A stretch of DNA of 41,991 nt from Lachnospiraceae bacterium. GTDB lineage: Bacteria; Bacillota; Clostridia; Lachnospirales; Lachnospiraceae. Below, in pieces: positions 33,485-41,840 of this stretch; position 1 is the first letter of the stretch, and each line of letters opens with the position of its first letter. The translations under genes and the position numbers were made by a program. Below the pieces are notes generated by a model, which had not been told where the DNA came from, made no database searches, and worked only from the letters and a program-made list of their open reading frames with translations. Location: contig CABJAV010000025.1 of the NCBI GenBank assembly GCA_902363675.1, positions 1-41,991 of the forward strand, given 5' to 3'.

Positions 33485-34395
33485 GGGTGTCTTTTTGTAT
33501 GCAAAAGTTACACGATATATCAAAAACTCTCCCAGAGTCTGCAAGCAAAAGTGAGAAAGATTTTGTACCGCAAACAAAATCATCATATTTTTTAAAATTC
33601 TATATTAGCAGTGTTACATCCTGCATCAAAAAGACACCCTTGTACATCCGTGTCAAGGCATCATATACGTTAGAAGCTGCGGTCATTATTCCTATGGTAG
33701 CCGGATTTTTTGCAGTACTGCTTTTGTTTTTCCGCATTCTGCAAATAGAGACGCAGGTGCAGGAGGCGTTGGTATATACCAGTAGAAAAGTGGCAACTGA
33801 AGCATCTATGGTGGAATCACCGACGGCATTGCTGGCATCTGCGGAAGCTGTGTTTCAAAAGGAACTTCGTCAATATTTACTGCCGGATAAATATGTAAAA
33901 AGGGGATATCTTGGAGTTTCTCTTTTGGGATCGTCATTTGACAGGGGTTACGTAGAATTAAATGCAGATTATACTATAAGGCTCCCAATCGGGTTTTTCA
34001 ATGAAAAAGGCGTTCGGGTGTCGCAAACAAGTAAAAGTAGAATGTGGACGGGAGATGCAGATTCGAATTGTGGGCAAAATGAGGACTATGTATATGTAAC
34101 AGAGCATGGGACAGTATATCATCGGAACAGAGAATGTAATTATCTGGATTTGACCATTCGTGCAGTAAATTATGCAGATGTAGGCGCTAAAAGAAACAAA
34201 AATGAACACAAATACTACGCGTGTAGTAGTTGCGTGGCAGAAAAAATGTGGCTTAGCAATGTATATATAACGGATTATGGAACTTGTTATCACGCAAGTC
34301 TTGGATGTAGTGGATTAAAAAGAACAATTTATTTAATACCGATCTCAGAAGTCGGTGGTAAGGGGGCATGTTCAAAATGTGGAAGTCATTATTAG
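33481..34395 (+). CDS. TadE-like pseudopilin with a Cys-rich C-terminal tandem motif
   Basis: Residues about 58-90 carry the type IVb pseudopilin signature VKASYTLEAAVIIPMVAGFF, with Glu at +5 after the probable cut before SYT. The leader before it is unusually long, about 60 residues. After a variable middle part, residues about 205-303 contain two related units of the form TxxGTxYHxxxxCxxL...CxxC: one near VTEHGTVYHRNRECNYL ending CSSC, the other ITDYGTCYHASLGCSGL ending CSKC. Each could bind one zinc ion or form disulfides outside the cell. The 3' end overlaps the next gene by up to 28 bases. Confidence 0.75.
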   Translation: MRVSFCMQKLHDISKTLPESASKSEKDFVPQTKSSYFLKFYISSVTSCIKKTPLYIRVKASYTLEAAVIIPMVAGFFAVLLLFFRILQIETQVQEALVYTSRKVATEASMVESPTALLASAEAVFQKELRQYLLPDKYVKRGYLGVSLLGSSFDRGYVELNADYTIRLPIGFFNEKGVRVSQTSKSRMWTGDADSNCGQNEDYVYVTEHGTVYHRNRECNYLDLTIRAVNYADVGAKRNKNEHKYYACSSCVAEKMWLSNVYITDYGTCYHASLGCSGLKRTIYLIPISEVGGKGACSKCGSHY

Positions 34396-34814
34396 AAAAT
34401 ATTCAGGGAATTGTTTTAATGGTCGGACTAGGATTTTTGGCGTTAGAGGATATAAAAACACGCAAAATTCGATCAATGTCAATTATTGTTTTTGCGCTGG
34501 TGGGAGCAATCCTTTCGTTTTTAAATGGAAACTGGTTTGACTGGAGGCTGATCCTTGGTTTTATACCGGGTATCATTGTGCTTTTTCTCGGATTACTTAC
34601 CAAGGAAACAATTGGCTATGGTGATGGACTGGTTGTTCTTGCATTGGGGTGTTATTTAAATATTTTTGAGATTATCGGATTAAGTATGCTGGCATTGACG
34701 CTGGCGGGATTGGCAGCAGTATTTTTGATCGTCGTATATCATAAAGGGAAAAAAGAATTACTGCCATTTGTGCCATTCCTTTTTGTAGCACACTTGATAG
34801 TGATTTTGTTATAA
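34377..34814 (+). CDS. Second prepilin peptidase A24
   Basis: The product is a small membrane protein of about 145 residues with five or six hydrophobic segments. The two catalytic Asp motifs are present: ALEDIKTRKI, and IGYGDGLVVLALG as the GxGD motif. I prefer ATG 34377 because AAGGGGGC then lies about 9 bases upstream; ATG 34368 almost touches that site. It lies inside the Tad operon among pseudopilin genes and may serve them while the first peptidase serves Flp (inference). Confidence 0.8.
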   Translation: MWKSLLENIQGIVLMVGLGFLALEDIKTRKIRSMSIIVFALVGAILSFLNGNWFDWRLILGFIPGIIVLFLGLLTKETIGYGDGLVVLALGCYLNIFEIIGLSMLALTLAGLAAVFLIVVYHKGKKELLPFVPFLFVAHLIVILL

Positions 34815-34837
34815 CGTTAATAGAAGGATGGTGCGAA

Positions 34838-35059
34838 ATGTCATTTATCAGAAAGGAATGGAAAGCAAGCTATACAGTAGAAGCAGCATTTGTTGTTCCG
34901 ATTCTTCTTAGCGCGATGCTTGTTGCAATGCTCATTGGTTTAGATTTGTATGAGGATGTAAAGGGAGAGCAGGAACAGGAAAAAATTATGCAGATGTGGC
35001 AGGTGAAAGAATTTTATAAATATCAGATCGTGAATGAGGTGATAAAGTATGAATCATGA
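34838..35059 (+). CDS. Small TadE-like pseudopilin
   Basis: The 73-residue product shows KASYTVEAAFVVPILLSAM, the type IVb pseudopilin signature with Glu at +5, one hydrophobic helix, and a short helical tail with a Gln/Glu-rich stretch (GEQEQEKIMQMWQ). A ribosome site (AAGGATGG) precedes the ATG. The stop overlaps the next gene by 11 bases. A minor pilus subunit or an assembly initiator is likely. Confidence 0.75.
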   Translation: MSFIRKEWKASYTVEAAFVVPILLSAMLVAMLIGLDLYEDVKGEQEQEKIMQMWQVKEFYKYQIVNEVIKYES

Positions 35060-36254
35060 AATTGTATATGAGCGAAATCCAACAGGAAGTTATATGAAAA
35101 TTTTTTCAAATCAGGAGGAAAATCTGGATGAAAAAATTCTTTTGAGAAGAAAAATTCCAGGATTGTTGCCAATGGAGAAGGCTTACCTGGATGGAAATGG
35201 TCAGTATTGGTACAATATATCGGGAAAGCAATCCCTAGATACTTATTGTAGTATTCAGAATGTTGGCATAGATGTAATCAAAAAAATTATTATTAGTATT
35301 TGCAGTCAAATGGAAATATTGGAATGGAATCTGATATCTATGGGAAGTCTGCTTTTAGAACCGGAATGTATTTTTGTCACAAACAGTAATCAGGAATTTA
35401 TTTTTACCTCATATCCAGGTGCGGAGCATAATGTAGAAGATGGATTTCGACAATTGATGGAATATTTGCTGACGAAGGTTGACCATAAAGATGCATTGGC
35501 AGTTAGGGCTGCTTATGGTGTATATGAAAAATCATTGGAAGAAGGAATGGCAATCCGCGATGTGCGAGATTGGATTACCCGGTCAGATTCTGTGGAACAG
35601 ACAGAGAAAAAGGTTCTTTTTGAAGAACCGTCTGCAGATAATATTGCTGGGGGTAATGTAAATCAGAGAGAGGTTCCGGCTATAGCTAATTTTATGGAAG
35701 AAAAACCAATTGTACAAAGTGTGCAGGAGAATCGCACTTATCACAGTGAAAATTTCAAAAAGCAGGATCAAAGTAAAGATAAGAAAAAACAGTGGGATAG
35801 TTTTTTAAAGGAAAAATTCAGCTCATTGGGATTTAAAACCGCCGAGAAAACAAAAAAGAAACAGGTCCAAAGAACAGAAGAGGTATACCCTGAAGAGCAA
35901 ATGTATATGATTCCGCAGCCAACAATTCATCCAACAGTATGTTTAAGTGGTAATGACGGTAGTGCGAGAGGTGTTCTTATATATCAGGGAACGGAACAAC
36001 TATCAGACATTTATCTGGATCAGAAACCTTTACAGGTGGGAAAAAGTGCAGCTGCAGATGTTAAAATTGATAAAGAAACCATTAGTCAGTTACATGCGAG
36101 AATCTGGCCGGAAGGGAACTCCTTTTATATAGAAGATTTGAATTCCACGAACGGTACATTTGTAAATGATGAAACATTACCATATAAGCAAAAGAGAATA
36201 CTTCAGGTGAATGATATTGTGCAATTTGCAGATGCACGATTTCGTTTTTGTTAG
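35049..36254 (+). CDS. DUF6382-FHA domain protein of the Tad locus
   Basis: Residues about 1-175 match the N-terminal region of Tad-linked proteins annotated DUF6382 (from memory): MNHEIVYERNPTGSYM, LPMEKAYLDGNGQYWYNISG and an ILEWNLISMGSLLLEPECIFV stretch. Residues about 180-300 are a charged linker. Residues about 320-401 are an FHA domain: LQVGKSAAADVKIDKETISQLHARI, then YIEDLNSTNGTFVN, with the GK..., S..H and NG..N residues that bind phospho-threonine. No membrane segment is seen. As the last gene of the Tad operon it could connect pilus assembly with a Ser/Thr kinase. Confidence 0.85.
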   Translation: MNHEIVYERNPTGSYMKIFSNQEENLDEKILLRRKIPGLLPMEKAYLDGNGQYWYNISGKQSLDTYCSIQNVGIDVIKKIIISICSQMEILEWNLISMGSLLLEPECIFVTNSNQEFIFTSYPGAEHNVEDGFRQLMEYLLTKVDHKDALAVRAAYGVYEKSLEEGMAIRDVRDWITRSDSVEQTEKKVLFEEPSADNIAGGNVNQREVPAIANFMEEKPIVQSVQENRTYHSENFKKQDQSKDKKKQWDSFLKEKFSSLGFKTAEKTKKKQVQRTEEVYPEEQMYMIPQPTIHPTVCLSGNDGSARGVLIYQGTEQLSDIYLDQKPLQVGKSAAADVKIDKETISQLHARIWPEGNSFYIEDLNSTNGTFVNDETLPYKQKRILQVNDIVQFADARFRFC

Positions 36255-36256
36255 GC

Positions 36257-36285
36257 TTGTAATTCCACCAATTCATGCGTATACT
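36257..36285 (+). promoter_or_regulatory. Promoter of the rhomboid-SCP2-HIT unit
   Basis: TTGTAA (36257-36262), a 17-base spacer and TATACT (36280-36285), 44 bases before the rhomboid start. Confidence 0.55.
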
Positions 36286-36328
36286 AAAACTAAGAAAATT
36301 TTATTTGCTATGGAATGAGGTATATGCG

Positions 36329-36943
36329 ATGTCGGGACGAAAAGACAGCGAGCCAATTATGACAATCATATTTGTTGTAATCAATGTACTTGTGTTTGTT
36401 GTGCTGGAAATTATGGGAGATACACAGAATTCTGAATTTATGGCAGAACACGGAGCTGTCTGGCCACCATATGTTAGTGAGGGACATGAGTATTGGAGAC
36501 TTCTGACAGCTACATTTATGCATTTTGGATTTGAACATATAGCGAACAATATGCTGATTCTTGTATGCGCAGGAATGATTTTAGAGAAAGCGTTGGGGCA
36601 TGTGAAATTTACTATTCTGTATTTGATCGCAGGAGTAGGCGGAAATGTACTTTCCTGTGCGCAGATGCTGCATACGAAGGATTATGCTGTAGCAGCCGGG
36701 GCATCCGGTGCTATTTTTGGCATTGTTGGAGCTTTGCTTTGGATCGTGATTTTACATAGAGGACGATATGAGAGCCTGACAGGGAAAGGATTACTTTTTA
36801 TGATTGTAATTACCCTGTATTATGGAATTACCACCGGTGGAATTGACAACTGGGGGCATATTGGAGGCCTTCTTATGGGCTTTGTTATGGGAATCATTTT
36901 GTATCGAAGAGTTGATTTTAGGAGAGAAAATCCATATACTTAA
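36329..36943 (+). CDS. Rhomboid-family intramembrane serine protease
   Basis: The start ATG 36329 has AATGAGG 8 bases upstream and lies after the promoter; a frame from 36275 would begin inside it. The 204-residue protein has about six membrane segments. The catalytic Ser is in AAGASGAIFGIVGALL and the His in WGHIGGLLMGFVMG; the HIANNM motif of segment 2 provides the oxyanion Asn. The loop between segments 1 and 2 has EYWRLLTATFMHFGFEH, the WR motif of rhomboids. It should cut membrane proteins within the bilayer; the substrate is unknown, although pilus or surface proteins nearby are possible. Confidence 0.92.
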   Translation: MSGRKDSEPIMTIIFVVINVLVFVVLEIMGDTQNSEFMAEHGAVWPPYVSEGHEYWRLLTATFMHFGFEHIANNMLILVCAGMILEKALGHVKFTILYLIAGVGGNVLSCAQMLHTKDYAVAAGASGAIFGIVGALLWIVILHRGRYESLTGKGLLFMIVITLYYGITTGGIDNWGHIGGLLMGFVMGIILYRRVDFRRENPYT

Positions 36944-36970
36944 AAGTAGCAGAATAAGGAGAAGGTGCGC

Positions 36971-37960
36971 ATGAAGATAGTAGTTTATTATGGTGGAAGA
37001 GGGTTGCTGGATGACCCGACGCTTTATGTATTAAAGAAAATGGAAGATGTATTGCGGGAGTTGCGAGTATCGATTGAGCGTTACAATATATATGAGCACA
37101 AAAACGAGATTGCAACATTGCCGCAGACATTCAAAGAAGCAGATGGAATTATTCTTGCTACGACAATTGAGTGGCTGGGAATTGGTGGATATATGCAGCA
37201 GTTCCTGGATGCCTGCTGGTTGTATGGGGATAAAGAAAAAATTAGCCATACATATATGCAGCCGATTGTAATGTCTACCACCTATGGAGAACGAGAGGGT
37301 GAGATGACATTGTCGAATGCCTGGGAGATCCTGGGAGGATTACCATGTCCGGGATTGTGTGGATATGTGGAAGATCTGACAACTTTTCAGATGAATAAGG
37401 ATTTTGGTCTTATTATAGAAAAGAAAGCAGAAAATTTATATCGCACGATTTCACAGAAAATCAAGAGTCTGCCAAGCAGTAATCAGGCAATCAAGCAGAA
37501 TGTATCAAGAACACAGAGCATGAATCTGACACCGCAAGAGAGTGAGCAGCTTTCCAAATATGTATCAGACGATTCTTATGTGAAGCAACAAAAAGAAGAT
37601 ATAGAAGAACTTGCTTCGATGTTCAAAGATATGTTAGGGCAGACAAAGAGTGACGAAGATATGCCATATATCAAGGAACTCGAGAGCCATTTTATCCCGG
37701 CGGAAGACTTTAAAGCAAGATATTCTCTTATTATAGAAGATATTAAGAAACCATTGTATATTGGTGTGGATGGGGAAGAACTTGTTTTGCATTATGGACA
37801 GGAAAACGAGGTGGATGTGGTTGCAAAGATGAGCAAAAATGTTCTTCAGTCCATTTTGGATGGACGAATGACGTTCCAGAGAGCCTTTATGACAGGGGAA
37901 ATGACAGCGCGGGGGAATTTCAAAACCCTTCGTATGTTAGATCAGATTTTTGTATTTTAA
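36971..37960 (+). CDS. Flavodoxin-like / SCP2 domain fusion protein
   Basis: The start is ATG 36971 with AAGGAG about 9 bases upstream. The 329-residue product has an N-terminal flavodoxin/NAD(P)H-dependent FMN-reductase-like domain (about 1-160): MKIVVYYGGRGLLDDPTLYV, then ADGIILATTIEWLGIGGYMQQFLD and PIVMSTTYGEREG. A polar linker follows, and the C-terminal 100 residues resemble an SCP2 sterol-carrier fold: YIGVDGEELVLHYG, VLQSILDGRMTFQRAFMTGEM and GNFKTLRMLDQIF. This suggests a flavin-linked protein with a hydrophobic ligand pocket. The substrate is unknown. Confidence 0.7.
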   Translation: MKIVVYYGGRGLLDDPTLYVLKKMEDVLRELRVSIERYNIYEHKNEIATLPQTFKEADGIILATTIEWLGIGGYMQQFLDACWLYGDKEKISHTYMQPIVMSTTYGEREGEMTLSNAWEILGGLPCPGLCGYVEDLTTFQMNKDFGLIIEKKAENLYRTISQKIKSLPSSNQAIKQNVSRTQSMNLTPQESEQLSKYVSDDSYVKQQKEDIEELASMFKDMLGQTKSDEDMPYIKELESHFIPAEDFKARYSLIIEDIKKPLYIGVDGEELVLHYGQENEVDVVAKMSKNVLQSILDGRMTFQRAFMTGEMTARGNFKTLRMLDQIFVF

Positions 37961-37977
37961 AAGATAGGAGGACAAAA

Positions 37978-38388
37978 ATGAGAGACGATAATTGTATTTT
38001 TTGTAAGTTGGCAAATGGAGATATCCCAACGAACAGTATTTATGAGGATGAAGATTTCAATGTAATTTTGGATGCAAGTCCTGCAACAAAGGGACATGCA
38101 CTGATTTTGCCGAAGCAGCATTATGCAAACATGTTTGAAATTGATGATGAAATACTTGCTAAGGCAGCAAAGCTTGCAAAGCGTGTAATTACACACGAAA
38201 AAGAAGTGCTTGGTTGTGATGGATACAATGTATTGCAGAATAATGGAGAAGTTGCTGGTCAGACAGTATTTCATTTCCATATGCATCTGATTCCAAGATA
38301 CGATGGAGAGAAAACAATCATTGACTGGGATCATAAAGAATTTTCAGATGATGAGATGAAAGCTATCTGTAATGAGATGAAACTTTAA
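37978..38388 (+). CDS. HIT-family nucleotide-binding hydrolase
   Basis: The 136-residue protein has the N-terminal zinc-type pair in CIFCKLANGDIP, the core segment NVILDASPATKGHALILPKQHY, and the catalytic histidine triad VFHFHMHLIPRY. HIT proteins hydrolyse nucleotide phosphoramidates or dinucleoside polyphosphates. It has AGGAGG at good spacing, begins 17 bases after the SCP2-fusion gene and is likely co-transcribed with it. Confidence 0.95.
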   Translation: MRDDNCIFCKLANGDIPTNSIYEDEDFNVILDASPATKGHALILPKQHYANMFEIDDEILAKAAKLAKRVITHEKEVLGCDGYNVLQNNGEVAGQTVFHFHMHLIPRYDGEKTIIDWDHKEFSDDEMKAICNEMKL

Positions 38389-38434
38389 ACAACAAGTAAA
38401 ATTTTAAACAGAGCGCAATGTAGTATTACACAAT

Positions 38435-38470
38435 ATAAAAAGAGGGCAGGCATCAGCGTGCCTGCTCCTC
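38435..38470 (-). terminator. Terminator of murG
   Basis: An 11-base-pair stem with one bulge (38442-38452 with 38459-38470), followed on the minus strand by a T-rich tail. It includes the murG stop codon and may also stop the HIT transcript. Confidence 0.75.
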
Positions 38471-39529
38471 AATTAAGTTTATGATAGTACCGATGGAATC
38501 CATCTGTCCGCTCTCGGACATTGCTTTTTTATATTTTTCCCTGTTTTCATATACTTCTTTTACAGCAGAAAGAAGTGTCTTATCCGTTAACTGTTCTTCT
38601 TCGAGAACGTAAGAAAATCCCTGTTTTGCAAAAGATTTTGCATTCAAAATCTGATCACCACGGCTGGCAGCAGCAGAAAGTGGAATCAGGATATTTGGTT
38701 TATGCAAAGCCAGTAATTCGCAGATGGAATTTGCTCCGGCGCGGGAAATAGCCATATCTGCAAGTGCAAACATATCTGTTAATTCAGCACTTGCATATTC
38801 GAATTGTGCATATCCGATGATGCCTTTTAATTGCTCATCAAGATTTCCCTTGCCACATAGATGAATGACATAAAATTGTTCAAGTAATTCCGGTAATACT
38901 TTACGAACAGCTTCGTTGATTACCTTGGAACCAGAACTTCCACCTACAATTAAGAGAACTGGTTTATTATGGTCTGGAAAACCACAGTAGCGAATGGACG
39001 CTTCTGCATTTCCGGTAAAAAGTTCCCGACGAATCGGAGATCCTGTCAGGACAGCTTTTTCTGCAGGAAGATATTTCATTGTTTCCGGGAAGTTGCAGCA
39101 TACTTTCTTGGCACCGCGGATCGCAATTTTGTTTGCAAGTCCCGGTGTAATGTCGGATTCATGAATGATTGCCGGGATGTGACAATGTTTTGCAGCCAGT
39201 ACCACAGGAACAGATACAAATCCACCTTTGGAAAAGACAATATCCGGTTTTATTTTTTTTAATATAGAAATAGCCTGACCATAACCTTTAAGAACTTTGA
39301 ATGGATCTGAAAAATTTTTCCAGTCAAAATAGCGACGGAGTTTACCGGAAGAAATTCCGATGTATGGAATGTTTTGAGCCTCAATTAATTCCTTTTCCAT
39401 ACCGTTATAAGAACCTATGTAGGTAATGTCATAACCGGCTTCTTTTAATGCCGGCATCAAAGCAATATTTGGAGTAACATGACCTGCGGTACCACCACCG
39501 GTCATTACGATTTTCTTTGTCGTTTTCAT
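38453..39529 (-). CDS. murG: UDP-N-acetylglucosamine transferase MurG
   Basis: MurG adds GlcNAc to lipid I to give lipid II at the inner face of the membrane. The start is ATG 39529 with GAGAGGAT about 9 bases upstream; a longer frame to 39589 has no ribosome site. The 358-residue product shows the acceptor-domain loop [30 protein letters not shown] and [12 protein letters not shown], and the donor domain [21 protein letters not shown], and [23 protein letters not shown]. It is a single gene here, away from the mur-fts cluster. Confidence 0.95.
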   Translation of the reverse strand: MKTTKKIVMTGGGTAGHVTPNIALMPALKEAGYDITYIGSYNGMEKELIEAQNIPYIGISSGKLRRYFDWKNFSDPFKVLKGYGQAISILKKIKPDIVFSKGGFVSVPVVLAAKHCHIPAIIHESDITPGLANKIAIRGAKKVCCNFPETMKYLPAEKAVLTGSPIRRELFTGNAEASIRYCGFPDHNKPVLLIVGGSSGSKVINEAVRKVLPELLEQFYVIHLCGKGNLDEQLKGIIGYAQFEYASAELTDMFALADMAISRAGANSICELLALHKPNILIPLSAAASRGDQILNAKSFAKQGFSYVLEEEQLTDKTLLSAVKEVYENREKYKKAMSESGQMDSIGTIINLIEEQAR

Positions 39530-39608
39530 GAAGATATATCCTCTCTGTTTGTTATTTGGAATTCGTAGTCTATGCTGATCTGACAGCAAGCAGTTACATG
39601 AAAACTAT

Positions 39609-39634
39609 ATTATACTTTCCAGACAAAAAGTCAA
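39609..39634 (-). promoter_or_regulatory. Possible murG promoter
   Basis: A perfect TATAAT (39614-39609, minus strand) lies about 80 bases before the murG start. The -35 is poor: TTCTTG at 17 bases, or TTGACT at 14. Confidence 0.35.
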
Positions 39635-39799
39635 GAAGCATGGGGTTTGGACACTGTTATACGCCAAAAATGACAAACTTTACGTGCGAAAAACTGTCGA
39701 AACTTGCGACCGAAAGGATATTCCGAAATATGCACTCTTTCATTATAATATAGTTACAGGATGTACGATAGTTAACAATATGAAAGAGAGGCAGTTGAT

Positions 39800-40117
39800 A
39801 TGACAATTTTATTGCAGATTATGGAGTGGATACATACATACCAGAGAGAGGTTTTTGCAGGAGCTTTTTTGGGTGTACAGGCAGTTATTTTTATTTTTCT
39901 TATGGTGGTGTCGCATAAACTGACAAAGACACGAAAAATAATAAATAAGATGGCAGATCAAATTGTAAATCGAATCGAAAACAGTCTAAAACCTGTTGTG
40001 GAACAGAAGGCAGATTATACAACAGAAAAGCATATAGATCATGTTACGGAGGATCATCAGAAGGATGAGGAGGAGAATCGTGTGATTTCCTCTGTTTTGA
40101 AAGAAATTTTCCCGTAG
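39800..40117 (+). CDS. Small single-pass membrane protein, unknown
   Basis: The 105-residue product has one membrane segment near residues 18-38 (VFAGAFLGVQAVIFIFLMVV), then a basic stretch HKLTKTRK and a charged, helical C-terminal region rich in Asp, Glu and His, ending SSVLKEIFP. An AGAGAGGC ribosome site precedes the ATG. No family was recognised. It is flanked by murG (divergent) and a wall hydrolase gene, so an envelope role is possible but not shown. Confidence 0.6.
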   Translation: MTILLQIMEWIHTYQREVFAGAFLGVQAVIFIFLMVVSHKLTKTRKIINKMADQIVNRIENSLKPVVEQKADYTTEKHIDHVTEDHQKDEEENRVISSVLKEIFP

Positions 40118-40184
40118 GAAATGTGTATGTTTGCTGTAAAATGTTAAGCTGACTGTAATATTTATTTTCCAAGTAGCAAATGCA

Positions 40185-40217
40185 GGGTGTGCCAGGGGTT
40201 TGACACACCCATTTTTT
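40185..40217 (+). terminator. Terminator before the SH3-hydrolase gene
   Basis: GGGTGTG (40185-40191) pairs with CACACCC (40204-40210), followed by ATTTTTT. The gap 40118-40442 holds no gene; it contains this terminator, the promoter and the WalR-like box below. Confidence 0.7.
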
Positions 40218-40268
40218 ATACAAAAATTAAGCGAATGTGGAGAGAAACACCCAAATTCTACCAAAAAT

Positions 40269-40297
40269 TTGACAAACGCCTTTTACTATGCTACAAT
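40269..40297 (+). promoter_or_regulatory. Sigma-A promoter of the SH3-hydrolase gene
   Basis: Perfect TTGACA (40269-40274), 17 bases, TACAAT (40292-40297) with extended TGC. The leader to the start codon is about 140 bases. Confidence 0.75.
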
Positions 40298-40303
40298 GCC
40301 AAC

Positions 40304-40320
40304 TGTAACAAACTTGTAAC
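40304..40320 (+). promoter_or_regulatory. WalR (YycF)-like box
   Basis: TGTAAC, 5 bases, TGTAAC (40304-40309 and 40315-40320) matches the WalR consensus TGTWAH-N5-TGTWAH exactly. It lies around the expected transcription start, where binding would be expected to repress this promoter. Confidence 0.5.
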
Positions 40321-40442
40321 ATTTGAAATAAAGTGTTTAAAAACGCAACATAAGTGTAATACTTATCGCATAAGATAGGAATACATGATTGCGCACATCA
40401 TTGTTGTTGATGATATACAATGATAGAATACGGAGGTTCATA

Positions 40443-41768
40443 ATGAAATTTGACAAGAAAGTGATTGAAAGTGTAATGGTAGCAGGAATTGCTCTTGCAT
40501 TAACAATCACAGCGGTTACTGGTAATGGAGTGAAAGCCGCTGATCAGGTGGCAGAAACACAGATGGACAAAAATGGAATGGCTGGAGTAGCAGTTGCTAT
40601 GAACGCATATGAACTCGAAGCAGCAGATATGCTTGACAGTATAGTCTCTGTTGAAAAAAGTGATTCCAATATCGTTGCAGCATCAGCAGAGGACACAACG
40701 GATGTATCAGATACACCGGTAGAAAGTGATACTTCAGAAGGTGTTGAGACAGAACCACAGGTAGCTGTACAAGATTCAAAGGATGATAAAGAATTGTCCG
40801 ATGAGGAAAAAGAGTGGAACAATAAACTGATGGCAGATGTTGATGAGTTCTTGTATGTACGTAAGTCGGCAGATGCGGATTCAGAAATTGTTGGTAAGAT
40901 GTATAAGGGTGACCGCGCAGTCATTAAGGATGAAGGAAGCGAATGGACAAAGATTGCTTCTGGAAACGTAAAAGGATACGTGAAGAACGATTACTGCGTG
41001 ACAGGTCAGAAAGCATATGCATATGCCAAGAAAAATTGTAAGACGGTTGCAAAAGTTGAGATTGACGGACTTCGTATCCGTAAGAAAGCAAGTACCGATG
41101 CAGGCGTAGTTAAGACAGTTGCATCCGGAGATAAACTTGTTGTAAATACGAAGGCTGATGCAAAAGATGGATGGGTTGCAGTTAAAGTTGATTCTCAGAC
41201 TTGTTATGTAAGTGAAGATTATGTTACAGTTGCATTAAAGACAGGTAAGGCAATCACGATTGAGGAAGAGATTGCAGCGCAGAAAGAAGAGGAAGAGCGT
41301 AAAGCAAAAGAAGAGGCTGCAAAACAGGAAGCTGCAAAGAAGAGTGCACAGAGTGCTTCATCTTCAAGTTCTGCTTCGAATGGTCAGACAACAACAACTT
41401 CTTCTTCGCAGGGAACATCCCTTACAGCATCTGCGGATGATGAAACCCTGCTTGCAGCATTGATCCAGTGCGAGGCAGGCGGACAGAGTCAGCAGTGTAT
41501 GATTGCTGTAGGAGCTGTTGTAGTGAATCGTGTACACAGCGGAAGTTTTGCAAATAGCATTCGTGGTGTCATTTATCAGCGTGGTCAGTTTGGCCCGGCT
41601 TCTTCCGGAAGATTAGAGTCCAGACTCGCAAGTGGTGTGAGCGCAAGCGCCAGACAGGCAGCGCAGGCAGCACTTGCAGGAAATGATCCGACAGGTGGCG
41701 CAAAGTACTTTAAGCTTGCATCCAGCGGACACGCAGGCGTTGTGATCGGACCGATTGTATTTTATTAA
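40443..41768 (+). CDS. Exported cell wall hydrolase with SH3b repeats and a SleB-type catalytic domain
   Basis: The start is ATG 40443 (GGAGG 8 bases upstream). The 441-residue product has a signal peptide (VMVAGIALALTITAVTGNGVKAA). Two SH3b wall-binding repeats lie near residues 135-190 (EFLYVRKSADADSEIVGKMY) and 195-265 (IDGLRIRKKASTDAGVVKTV). A Lys/Glu/Ala- and Ser/Thr-rich linker leads to the Hydrolase_2/SleB domain, about 335-441: LLAALIQCEAGGQSQQCM with the catalytic Glu, VGAVVVNRV, and GVIYQRGQFGPASSG. SleB-type enzymes are lytic transglycosylases active on spore cortex, but the SH3b domains suggest a vegetative wall role. It ends at a terminator and an intron. Confidence 0.9.
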   Translation: MKFDKKVIESVMVAGIALALTITAVTGNGVKAADQVAETQMDKNGMAGVAVAMNAYELEAADMLDSIVSVEKSDSNIVAASAEDTTDVSDTPVESDTSEGVETEPQVAVQDSKDDKELSDEEKEWNNKLMADVDEFLYVRKSADADSEIVGKMYKGDRAVIKDEGSEWTKIASGNVKGYVKNDYCVTGQKAYAYAKKNCKTVAKVEIDGLRIRKKASTDAGVVKTVASGDKLVVNTKADAKDGWVAVKVDSQTCYVSEDYVTVALKTGKAITIEEEIAAQKEEEERKAKEEAAKQEAAKKSAQSASSSSSASNGQTTTTSSSQGTSLTASADDETLLAALIQCEAGGQSQQCMIAVGAVVVNRVHSGSFANSIRGVIYQRGQFGPASSGRLESRLASGVSASARQAAQAALAGNDPTGGAKYFKLASSGHAGVVIGPIVFY

Positions 41769-41801
41769 TTTTTGATTGGTTCATGAATCATGGATCATAC
41801 A

Positions 41802-41839
41802 GGCAGATGTATCGATATTTCGATATATCTGCCTTTTCT
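41802..41839 (+). terminator. Terminator of the SH3-hydrolase gene
   Basis: A 13-base-pair stem (41802-41814 with 41821-41833, one G-U) and TTTTCT. A group II intron starts 7 bases after the stem. Confidence 0.85.
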
Positions 41840-41840
41840 A

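Noticed and set aside
41800..41840. CGATAT motifs as a sigma-D promoter
   Set aside because: They are the two arms of the terminator stem, and no TAAA element or downstream flagellar gene is present.
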